DNA from: Clostridium sp. CAG:510
GTDB taxonomy: Bacteria; Bacillota; Clostridia; Lachnospirales; Lachnospiraceae
Assembly (NCBI GenBank): GCA_000434615.1
Contig: FR880809.1
Coordinates: 1 to 58,407 of the forward strand
Reading direction: 5' to 3'
DNA: 58,407 bases
Shown here: one piece after another, positions 31,811 through 38,656 of the stretch
How positions within the stretch are numbered: the stretch's first letter is position 1
How the letters are laid out: each line of letters opens with the position of its first letter
The notes under the pieces: generated by a model
Seen by the model: the letters and a program-made list of their open reading frames with translations, nothing else
Told to the model about the DNA's origin: nothing
Database searches by the model: none
Made by a program: the position numbers and the translations under genes

Positions 31811-32130
31811 TGTCTGCTTCCTCCTTCGAAAATACCGGATATCTTTTCAGAATAGATTTTCCACTCTCTCACGTATTCCCTAAGTTTTTCCTGCCCGGGG
31901 GGTGTAATCTGGTAATATCTTCTGTTTCTGCCGGCGCATTCCCTGTCGTACACAAAAAGCATTTCATCCTTTTGCAGCCGCCTGAGCACCGGGTAAAGCG
32001 TGGACTCGGATACTTCCAAAACCTGCCTTACGTCCTGCGTTATTTTATATCCGTAGGTTCCCTCCGGCGCTCGGGATACGACCGCCAGGACAATAGCATC
32101 AAGCAGAGCCGCTCCTGTATTAAAAACCAT
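31807..32130 (-). CDS. PadR-family transcriptional regulator
   Basis: A 107-residue repressor of the short PadR type: winged helix with LDAIVLAVVSRAPEGTYGYKI, SESTLYPVLRRLQKDEMLFVYD and GRNRRYYQITPPGQEKL, then a dimerisation helix. It is the first gene of padR-DUF1700-DUF4097. The promoter (32195-32225) carries a TATACG-T-CGTATA palindrome over the -10 box, so autorepression is likely. The start follows AGGACGGAGGCTGT. Confidence 0.92.
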   Translation of the reverse strand: MVFNTGAALLDAIVLAVVSRAPEGTYGYKITQDVRQVLEVSESTLYPVLRRLQKDEMLFVYDRECAGRNRRYYQITPPGQEKLREYVREWKIYSEKISGIFEGGSRQ

Positions 32131-32194
32131 ACAGCCTCCGTCCTTTCTGTCTGTTCTATGATATTATGTAATTTGTAATAATATATCTTTTGCA

Positions 32195-32225
32195 ATACTA
32201 TACGTCGTATAATATATAAAGTCAA
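32195..32225 (-). promoter_or_regulatory. padR operon promoter with overlapping operator
   Basis: Leftward -35 TTGACT (32220-32225), 17-base spacer, -10 TATAGT (32197-32202). A perfect palindrome TATACG-T-CGTATA (32199-32211), partly extended to 32195-32215, covers the -10 and spacer, the expected position for PadR repression. Confidence 0.75.
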
Positions 32226-32280
32226 TAGGGAAAGGAAATATTTGATATATAAATTTCGTATTTAATTTTTAAAATAAAGA

Positions 32281-32309
32281 TTGACAAAATAGTGATATGA
32301 TGTTAGATT
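32281..32309 (+). promoter_or_regulatory. Promoter of the abiF RNA/abiF unit
   Basis: Rightward -35 TTGACA (32281-32286), 17-base spacer, -10 TAGATT (32304-32309). Expected transcription start 32314-32316, exactly at the first RNA hairpin. It is divergent from the padR promoter. The intervening bases 32226-32280 are AT-rich. Confidence 0.8.
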
Positions 32310-32313
32310 GAAT

Positions 32314-32384
32314 GTAGTGGTTGCGCTACGGAAACTTGAGATGCCCGTGGCCGGTGGAGATCCATGCGTGGGCTCCACTTTTTT
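32314..32384 (+). ncRNA. Small structured RNA upstream of abiF (abiF RNA motif candidate)
   Basis: About 70 nt. A 5' hairpin GTAGTG-GTTG-CGCTAC (32314-32329, one G-U pair) begins at the predicted transcription start. A single-stranded linker GGAAACTTGAGAT follows. Then comes a 3' hairpin with arms GTGGAG (32354-32359) and CTCCAC (32373-32378), an inner CCA-TGCG-TGG, and TTTTTT. GCCC at 32343-32346 could instead pair with GGGC at 32369-32372, giving an alternative or pseudoknot-like fold. A conserved RNA upstream of abiF genes has been described from comparative genomics, and this matches in position and compactness. The promoter-RNA-terminator-toxin order suggests an RNA antitoxin. Confidence 0.8.
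32354..32384 (+). terminator. Terminator at the end of the abiF RNA
   Basis: A 6-base GTGGAG/CTCCAC stem with an inner 3-base stem is followed by six T (32379-32384). Most transcripts should stop here, giving the free RNA; readthrough would produce abiF mRNA. Confidence 0.85.
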
Positions 32385-32442
32385 ATTATTCTATCTATTT
32401 ATCTATCTGATGTCCCATCTACTTTCTTAGGAGGTTCTTAAT

Positions 32443-33381
32443 CTGTCTGCCAAATCTTTTCTTACTTATGATGAACAACTTTCAAAATTACAAGAGAAAA
32501 AACTGATTGTTTCCAATCCTGTTGATGCCAAAAAGACATTACAAAAAATAAGTTATTTTTCCCTGATTGGCGGATACAAAGACCTGTTTAAGCACAAGGC
32601 GTCCGGCAATTATCTGTACGGTGTTACTTTTGAGGAAATCGCATCGTTCTATTATTTTGATGAAAGCCTACGTACACTCTTCCTCAAATACATCCTACAG
32701 GTAGAACGTCAGCTCAAATCCATGCTTTCCTATTCCTTCTGTGAAAAATACGCTGAAAATCAATCTGCCTATCTTGACTTCCACAATTATAACATATCCC
32801 CTAAAAATCAAAGTCAGATACACCGTCTTATCCAAACACTTTCCGGTACCATTTCTCTGCCGAGCAACTATCGTTACATTACCCATTATGCTGCGAACTA
32901 TCAGAATGTCCCCCTCTGGGTTGTCGTTAATGCCTTGACTTTTGGTCAGATATCCAAAATGTATCAATATTCTTCTTCCGATATCAGGACTGCCATAAGC
33001 CATGACTTTGCAAATCTGTCGGAGGTACAGCTTCATAAGTTTATTCGTATCCTGGCGTCCTGTCGAAATATATGTGCCCACAATGAAAGGCTATATTCTT
33101 TTCGTGTAAAAGAAGCCATTCCGGATATGCTCATTCATCAAAAGTTAAAAATCCCACGAAAAAATAAACAGTATCTATATGGAAAATTTGATTTGTTTGC
33201 CGTAGTCATTGCCCTGAGATATTTAATTGATGCCAAAGAATTCCGGACATTCCGCAAAGAATTGCATTGCCTTATTACATCTGTGCTGAAACAATGTCCT
33301 CATATTTTCCAGTCCACATTGTATTCCGAAATGGGTTTCCCCGAAAACTGGGAGAACATATCCCGTTACCGAAAAATCTAA
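32443..33381 (+). CDS. abiF: AbiF/AbiD-family HEPN protein (Abi_2)
   Basis: Phage abortive-infection type protein, predicted RNase toxin. The 312-residue frame shows the family N-terminus SAKSFLTYDEQLSKL, KKTLQKISYFSLIGGYKDLF, FDESLRTLFLKYILQVE, and the HEPN catalytic motif R-x4-H in SCRNICAHNERLY (R208, H213). No ATG, GTG or TTG occurs in frame before residue 94. The best start is CTG at 32443, 8 bases after a perfect AGGAGG (32429-32434), with an in-frame TAG just upstream. A six-codon ORF (MSHLLS, 32410-32430) ends at the ribosome site. Transcribed behind the small RNA, AT-rich, probably horizontally acquired. It ends 4 bases from the convergent membrane-protein gene. Confidence 0.88.
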   Translation: MSAKSFLTYDEQLSKLQEKKLIVSNPVDAKKTLQKISYFSLIGGYKDLFKHKASGNYLYGVTFEEIASFYYFDESLRTLFLKYILQVERQLKSMLSYSFCEKYAENQSAYLDFHNYNISPKNQSQIHRLIQTLSGTISLPSNYRYITHYAANYQNVPLWVVVNALTFGQISKMYQYSSSDIRTAISHDFANLSEVQLHKFIRILASCRNICAHNERLYSFRVKEAIPDMLIHQKLKIPRKNKQYLYGKFDLFAVVIALRYLIDAKEFRTFRKELHCLITSVLKQCPHIFQSTLYSEMGFPENWENISRYRKI

Positions 33382-33385
33382 CTCC

Positions 33386-34762
33386 TTATCCCAGTACTCC
33401 CGTCATCCGGTACACCGGCATGGCATTGCAGAAAATCATCAGTAAAAGTGCCAGCACCACAAACATCATAATTCCCATAAAAAGGATATTCTTTCTGCGT
33501 TCTCCTGCTTTCCGGTAAAGCGGCAGTTTCTGAAATCCGTAACAGAGATAATACATAATGGGAATAACTGCCGGCATCAGATACCGTCCCTGCGCCTGAT
33601 AATCCACGGTGTATGCATATTTCAACAGTAAAAGCAAAGGCATCAGAATACAGAAAACCATGTTTATATGGAAGAAAGCCGTGTGAAATCTTTCCGTACC
33701 TGCCTTTCTTTCCGCATCGAATGTTTTTTTCGACTTTTCCCCGGGGATAAAGAGCCCCACAAAAGCTGCACCGAAAAGAAGAAGATAGCCCGCATACATA
33801 ATTTTATACATGTAAATGGTCCCGGAGCCGTAATTTCCCAGAAAGCTGATAATTACCTTGGGGACAAAGCTGGTGTGAGTCAGCATATACGCAAGAGAAT
33901 AGCCGCTGCTCCGGAAGGTATCCCGGGCAATCCCGTAAGACTGGATAAATGCCTCCTTTGTCCGAAGTCCGATAAAATCCCCGTCATACAGCATGTAATT
34001 TCTCACAAAAGACCAACCGGAGAGAAGAATAACAGCAAGAGCAACCGGGCATCCCTTTTTCAGGAAATTTTTCCAGTCAAAGGTCCATTTTTCTTTTCTT
34101 TTAACAAAATAAGCCGTAAACAGCAGGAAACTGCTGACTAAAAATCCATACGCATTGTAATACGACAGGATACACAGAACCATGCCTGTCGTTAACAGCA
34201 CACAGCTTTTTACCGAAAAGGCATCTTCATATCCACACAGGAGTCCGTAAATCATCAGGGCGGTGGATAACATGCAGATGGAATCGGGATTCACATAGGT
34301 ATGCATAAACAGGCTCTGCGGTAAAAAAGTCACCAGAAAGCAGAACAGCCACCGGATTTTATCATCCATAAACACCTTCCGCCCGATTAATAACACCAGA
34401 TATGCCATGAACAGTCCGCTGACTACATTTACCATTCTCGCGGCATACAAAAGTGCCAGCGGAGAATGGGTAAACAGACTGACTCCCTTCATGACCGCCC
34501 CCTGTATCATATAGGGAAGAAGGGTATAAAAACCGTATGTCCATCTGCAGTCCCCGCTGAAAAGCTCTTCTTCAAAGCCGGTAGGCAGACTGCCGTGCTC
34601 TTCTATGTAAAGAGGCACCTTATAACGGGAATGCTCGTCAGGCGGATTGCCAAACAGAGGCGGTGTATCAAAGTGCGGCTGGTGCAGGGCAATGGTAAGC
34701 GCCGCTGCCAGATATAGGGCAAAATAGAAAAAAATAAGTCTGTTTTCTTGTTTCGATTTCAT
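33386..34762 (-). CDS. Polytopic membrane protein, DUF2142/GT-C-like
   Basis: A 458-residue protein with about 11-12 membrane helices. The first extracytoplasmic loop contains NPPDEHSRYKVPLYIEEHG, an acidic motif like that of GT-C glycosyltransferases and of DUF2142 proteins. Later patterns NPDSICMLSTALMIYG and YQAQGRYLMPAVIPIMYY also fit this group. It may transfer a sugar from a lipid carrier to a surface polymer; this is inferred from fold type only. It lies alone on the minus strand. The upstream gap (34763-34963) contains an imperfect 10-base inverted repeat at 34789-34813 and DnaA-box-like sites. Confidence 0.72.
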   Translation of the reverse strand: MKSKQENRLIFFYFALYLAAALTIALHQPHFDTPPLFGNPPDEHSRYKVPLYIEEHGSLPTGFEEELFSGDCRWTYGFYTLLPYMIQGAVMKGVSLFTHSPLALLYAARMVNVVSGLFMAYLVLLIGRKVFMDDKIRWLFCFLVTFLPQSLFMHTYVNPDSICMLSTALMIYGLLCGYEDAFSVKSCVLLTTGMVLCILSYYNAYGFLVSSFLLFTAYFVKRKEKWTFDWKNFLKKGCPVALAVILLSGWSFVRNYMLYDGDFIGLRTKEAFIQSYGIARDTFRSSGYSLAYMLTHTSFVPKVIISFLGNYGSGTIYMYKIMYAGYLLLFGAAFVGLFIPGEKSKKTFDAERKAGTERFHTAFFHINMVFCILMPLLLLLKYAYTVDYQAQGRYLMPAVIPIMYYLCYGFQKLPLYRKAGERRKNILFMGIMMFVVLALLLMIFCNAMPVYRMTGVLG

Positions 34763-34822
34763 AAAAGGTGTTCCCCTCCTCTGTTTTCATGATATTGACC
34801 GATTCAGTATCATTTTCGTCAG

Positions 34823-34915
34823 TTATCCACCGTGCTCAATGGAAAAAATGGAAATACTGTCGTATTTTTAGTGAATTTCTTAAAGAAATCCCCCGTTTCC
34901 ACATAGTTATCCACA
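34823..34915. promoter_or_regulatory. Two DnaA-box-like sites
   Basis: TTATCCACA (perfect) at 34907-34915 and TTATCCACC (one mismatch) at 34823-34831, both on the + strand. Between them is an inverted repeat ATTTCTT-A-AAGAAAT (34875-34889). The gap separates the DUF2142 gene start from the helicase gene end. No AT-rich unwinding element or dnaA/dnaN genes are nearby, so this is not the replication origin. It may be a DnaA-titrating site, or chance. Confidence 0.35.
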
Positions 34916-34963
34916 TATACACGTGTGTCAGTTTTTGTTTGATAGGTCCGTCAGATTGCATTT

Positions 34964-37408
34964 TTAGAGCCATTCATCCCAAAATCTTTCAATGCGCTCC
35001 GATATGGAGTCCTTCGTTACCTCTTCATAGGATGTCCATTCTCTGGGGAACAATCTCCGGTAGGAAATCTGCCGGAACCGTTCATCCAAAAGGACAATAA
35101 TACCCACATCCTCTTCCGTGCGGATAACTCTGCCCGCTGCCTGCAATACCTTATTCATGCCCGGAAAGCGGTAGGCGTAATCAAACCCGTTTTCTTCCCG
35201 TTCATCAAAATATGCCTTCAACAGCTCTCTTTCATTACAAACCTGCGGAATGCCGGTGCCTACCACAATGACGCCAATCAGACTGTCGTGCTTTAAGTCT
35301 ATTCCTTCGGAAAAAATACCGCCCATGACACAAAAGCCCAGCAGGATTTTATCTGTTTCGGAGGACAATTCTGCGGAAAACCGCTGTAAAAACTGTTCCC
35401 GCTCTTCTTCGTTCATAAATTCTTCCTGAAGGATGCATTCTATCTCACTGTCCTCTTCTTCGAGGAAATATTTTACGAAGCAGTCGTACACTTCCATCAT
35501 GAAAGCCCTGGACGGAAAGAATACTATATAATTTCCATGCCTGTTTTTGATAATCTCATATAAATAACGGGCGATATTCATGTATTCCGTTTCATTTCTA
35601 CGGCTGTATTTGCTGGTTACATCTCTTCCGATATAAATAGCCCTCTTCTCCGGGTCAAATATGGATTTGGCATACACCTCGTAATCCTCTTTGCTGCCGC
35701 CCAGCAGATTTTTATAATACTGGATAGGCAGGAAAGTAGCCGAGAACAATATGGTGCTTCTTGCCCTTTCCATACATTCTCCCAACGCCTTAGCCGGATT
35801 GACGCAGAACAGTTTCAATCTGAACATCCCGTCATAAGGCGGTATTTCCATCATTTCGGAGTATATGACATAATTGTCGTCCAATAACTCGTAAATGCCG
35901 AGAAAATGGGATATCTGAAAGTAAAAATCCAGAATGTCTGCCCTGACCGGGTTGTCATCCGTCTCTTCCAGGTACTTGTTCATAGTGTCAAACAAGCGTG
36001 TCAGTACCTGTATAAAGGGGTCTATACCGGAAAGCACCTCGCATTTTTCACAGTCCTTCTTCAAAATGAGAAGCTCTTTGTTGCATCTCTCCAGATCCCT
36101 CTCTAACTTCCTTGCAAAATCCCTTATTCTGCCAAAAGACCCGGACGGCATGGTAGAAACCGGAACCAGAAGCCCCGCTTCTGCCGCAACAATTTTTTTC
36201 TTCAGTGTCAGGAAATCTTCCTTGATAAGTTCAGCGCTGTACATTTCCCTGCCTCTGTCCAACAGGTTATGCGCCTCGTCCACCAGAAAGATATAATTCC
36301 CATTGTTATTTTCCGCAAAAAATCGACGTAGATATACGTGCGGATCAAACACATAATTGTAATCACAGATAATCCCGTCCGCAAACAGGCTCATATCCAG
36401 ACAAAATTCAAACGGGCATACCTTATGCTTTCTTGCATACTGCTCTATGACTTCTCTGGTAAAGCTTGTTTCATGTGTCAGCAAATCATAAACCGCTGCA
36501 TTTATCCTGTCATAATGTCCTTTTGCATAGGGACAGGCATCCGGATTGCATTCCGTTTCTTCCTGAAAGCATATTTTTTCTTTGGCGGTCAGTATGACAC
36601 TCTTAAATGCCAGACCCCTGTCCCGCAGAAGACTGTAGGTATTTTCTGCCACGGTCCGGGTAATGGTCTTTGCCGTCAGATAAAAAATTTTGTCCCCCAT
36701 TCCCTTTCCCATAGCCTTTAGGGCAGGGAAAACCGTGGACAGTGTTTTGCCGACACCGGTAGGTGCCTCGATAAATAACTTCTTCTTATGATAAATCGTC
36801 CGGTACACCTGGGCTGCCAGTTCTTTCTGTCCTTCCCGGTAGGTGTAGGGGAATTCTAACTTTTCCAGAGAGTCCTGACGTATCTGTTTCCATTCATATT
36901 CATAGTCCGCCCAAATCCGGTACTCGCATAAAAGCTCCAGAAACCAGTCCCGCAGCTCCTGTATGGTATAATCTTCAAAAAAATAACGGATTTCTTCGGT
37001 TTCCACATTGCAGTATGTCATGCGCACACGCATTTCTTCCTGCTTTTCTTTCATGCCGTAAATGGCGGCATACACCTTTGCCTGCGCCAGATGCACCCCG
37101 TTTGGGCCTTTTAATTTTGCTATGTCCTTATAGGTGGTTTTGATTTCATCAATAACGGTAACACCGCTTTCATCCGTGAAAATACCGTCCGCCCTGCCTT
37201 CTACCACAATCCGGTATTTCTCCGTATCATAAAGATAGCGCAGGGAAACCTCCGGCAGGTAACCTGCCCCCATTCTGCTTTGCAGAAGCCGGTGCAGTCT
37301 TGCACCTTCCAGCATGGCATTATCCGCTCCACCCGATTTTCTGTTGTCTATATCTCCGCTTCGTAACAGAAATTCCACAAGATTTCTGACGGATATGTGT
37401 ATCTCCAT
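34964..37408 (-). CDS. XPD/DinG-like Fe-S helicase with N-terminal PD-(D/E)XK nuclease domain
   Basis: An 814-residue predicted DNA repair helicase. The N-terminal domain (1 to about 165) has nuclease residues D74 (GRAD), DEIKTT (D87, E88, K90) and HLAQAKVYAAIY, like Cas4/RecB. Helicase part: Walker A APTGVGKT (215-222), four Fe-S cysteines C280, C287, C292, C331, DEAH box (377-380, VDEAHNL), and C-terminal motifs GGIFSEGIDLKHDSLIGV and QAAGRVIRTEEDVG. This is the superfamily 2 Rad3/XPD type. It lies near other repair genes, but no operon link is certain. The start follows AAAGGACTGCTCTT. Confidence 0.9.
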   Translation of the reverse strand: MEIHISVRNLVEFLLRSGDIDNRKSGGADNAMLEGARLHRLLQSRMGAGYLPEVSLRYLYDTEKYRIVVEGRADGIFTDESGVTVIDEIKTTYKDIAKLKGPNGVHLAQAKVYAAIYGMKEKQEEMRVRMTYCNVETEEIRYFFEDYTIQELRDWFLELLCEYRIWADYEYEWKQIRQDSLEKLEFPYTYREGQKELAAQVYRTIYHKKKLFIEAPTGVGKTLSTVFPALKAMGKGMGDKIFYLTAKTITRTVAENTYSLLRDRGLAFKSVILTAKEKICFQEETECNPDACPYAKGHYDRINAAVYDLLTHETSFTREVIEQYARKHKVCPFEFCLDMSLFADGIICDYNYVFDPHVYLRRFFAENNNGNYIFLVDEAHNLLDRGREMYSAELIKEDFLTLKKKIVAAEAGLLVPVSTMPSGSFGRIRDFARKLERDLERCNKELLILKKDCEKCEVLSGIDPFIQVLTRLFDTMNKYLEETDDNPVRADILDFYFQISHFLGIYELLDDNYVIYSEMMEIPPYDGMFRLKLFCVNPAKALGECMERARSTILFSATFLPIQYYKNLLGGSKEDYEVYAKSIFDPEKRAIYIGRDVTSKYSRRNETEYMNIARYLYEIIKNRHGNYIVFFPSRAFMMEVYDCFVKYFLEEEDSEIECILQEEFMNEEEREQFLQRFSAELSSETDKILLGFCVMGGIFSEGIDLKHDSLIGVIVVGTGIPQVCNERELLKAYFDEREENGFDYAYRFPGMNKVLQAAGRVIRTEEDVGIIVLLDERFRQISYRRLFPREWTSYEEVTKDSISERIERFWDEWL

Positions 37409-37432
37409 AAGAGCAGTCCTTTCCCTGGAAGT

Positions 37433-37475
37433 AAAAACTCCCTGCTTAGATAGTATACCATCTAAAACAGGGAGT
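37433..37475 (-). terminator. Terminator after the HPr-like gene
   Basis: Arms 37437-37451 and 37460-37475 pair almost fully (CTCCCTG/CAGGGAG at the base, TAGAT/ATCTA inside). Read leftward they are followed by TTTTT. It separates the HPr-like gene from the helicase gene. Confidence 0.85.
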
Positions 37476-37512
37476 CAATTTTGTTGTTTCTATTTTGTGG
37501 TCCTATGCTCCA

Positions 37513-37737
37513 TTAGCAGGCAATCGCCAGATTTGTCAAGAGCCTTTCTAATTCTTCATCATAACCATCATAGTGAACTGTCAGAACTTTTGTAAAGTCC
37601 AGTCCGTATACACCAAGAAATGATTTGGCATCTACTACATATCTATTATAAGAAATGTCAATGTCAAAATCACATTTAGACGTAACTGCTACAAAATGCT
37701 TCACTTCATCCGGTGTCAATTTGATTCTACGTTCCAT
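37513..37737 (-). CDS. HPr-like protein without the active-site histidine (Crh-like)
   Basis: A 74-residue HPr-fold protein. The region that in HPr carries GxHARP reads VKHFVAVTSKCDFDIDI; the single His14 is in a different context, so phosphotransfer is unlikely. The segment around HPr Ser46 is kept as VDAKSFLGVYGLDF, with a serine at the equivalent site. This combination recalls Crh, the Bacillus HPr paralogue used only for regulation. I start at 37737 (MERRIKLTPDEV), after GGAAGG; the longer frame lacks support. It is a single gene with its own terminator. Confidence 0.75.
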   Translation of the reverse strand: MERRIKLTPDEVKHFVAVTSKCDFDIDISYNRYVVDAKSFLGVYGLDFTKVLTVHYDGYDEELERLLTNLAIAC

Positions 37738-37863
37738 ATAACAACAGCCTTCCTTTCCAAAAAACCTCGCGTTCCTTGATTTCTCCTGTATTATACACAG
37801 TATTTTCAAAAAGTAAAGACCCTTTTTCCACAAAGTATGTCTTTTTTTTCGTACATCGCATTC

Positions 37864-38646
37864 CTAATTTCTGTCTTGAAACTCCGTCATATAAAGTCGG
37901 AAATGCAATGGAAGCAAATTCCTTTGTAATTTCAGATTTCTTCTCTCTTCAATACTTATATTATGACAAAAAGTCCGGAACAGTTCCTGATAACAGGCTT
38001 CCGTTTCCGACCATCCGGCTTCCGTCACTTCCGCCCTACCTGTGGGTGTCATCAGAAACCATGGCTTATATGCCGGATGGAGAGCATACAGATTTCTCCC
38101 CTCATCCCGTAAAACAAAATTTTCTCCGGGCAGTCTGTCGGCAAAATGCTCCGCAAGCTCCGGCAGAATAGCATTTTTAGGCGAAATCACCCCGTACAGA
38201 ACGCCTCCCTGCAGTTCCGTAAAACGTGTAAAGCCTCTCAAGTGCCGATATTCATTGCCGGCGTTTCTGGCAAGCTCCATGGTGATACGCACATTATCGT
38301 TGGACAAATGTTCTAAAATACTGTGCCTGTACTGCCCTTTCAGTCCCCACACTATAGTGTGGAAAACCACATCCGCCTTTCTTTCATCCGGAGAAGAAAG
38401 CGCATAGCAGATTGTCCGGTAATCCTCTTCGGAAAATTTCTTTTTTAAGGTACGCATGACCTTCTCTGCTTTCTCTTCTTTAGGCTTCACATATTCATAA
38501 GTCGAAAACAGGGATGGCTGCGCCACCTCCCCTACGGTAAGGTGTATGTTGTCAAGAGTCTGTCTTTTTTCGTATGCCTCATAAATACCCGTAAAAATCC
38601 CTTCCATGCTGTCTTCACATATAAAAAAAGTTTTCTCTGCCGTCAT
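37864..38646 (-). CDS. TIGR03915-family putative DNA repair protein (DUF4130)
   Basis: A 260-residue protein of the family that almost always accompanies the TIGR03916 radical SAM protein and is sometimes fused to a uracil-DNA glycosylase, hence a presumed DNA-metabolism role. Typical features are EDSMEGIFTGIYEAYE at the N-terminus, AYALSS-type and FTRFTELQGGVLYGVISPKNAILP, then LAEHFADRLPGENFVL and HPAYKPWFL. No enzymatic motif is assigned. I start at 38646 (MTAEKTFFICED), after ATAGAGGAGGAAAG. It lies 10 bases downstream of its partner, and both probably respond to DNA damage. Confidence 0.88.
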   Translation of the reverse strand: MTAEKTFFICEDSMEGIFTGIYEAYEKRQTLDNIHLTVGEVAQPSLFSTYEYVKPKEEKAEKVMRTLKKKFSEEDYRTICYALSSPDERKADVVFHTIVWGLKGQYRHSILEHLSNDNVRITMELARNAGNEYRHLRGFTRFTELQGGVLYGVISPKNAILPELAEHFADRLPGENFVLRDEGRNLYALHPAYKPWFLMTPTGRAEVTEAGWSETEACYQELFRTFCHNISIEERRNLKLQRNLLPLHFRLYMTEFQDRN

Positions 38647-38656
38647 CTTTCCTCCT

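Noticed and set aside
32695..33081. 128-codon frame antisense to abiF
   Set aside because: It overlaps the conserved AbiF coding sequence, has no ribosome site and no recognisable protein pattern; a shadow frame.
32722..33381. AbiF starting at the first ATG (219 residues)
   Set aside because: It drops about 93 conserved N-terminal residues that are in frame and preceded by a perfect ribosome site; the CTG start fits better.
34823..34915. Replication origin suggested by the DnaA boxes
   Set aside because: Only two boxes, no AT-rich unwinding element and no dnaA, dnaN or gyr genes nearby.
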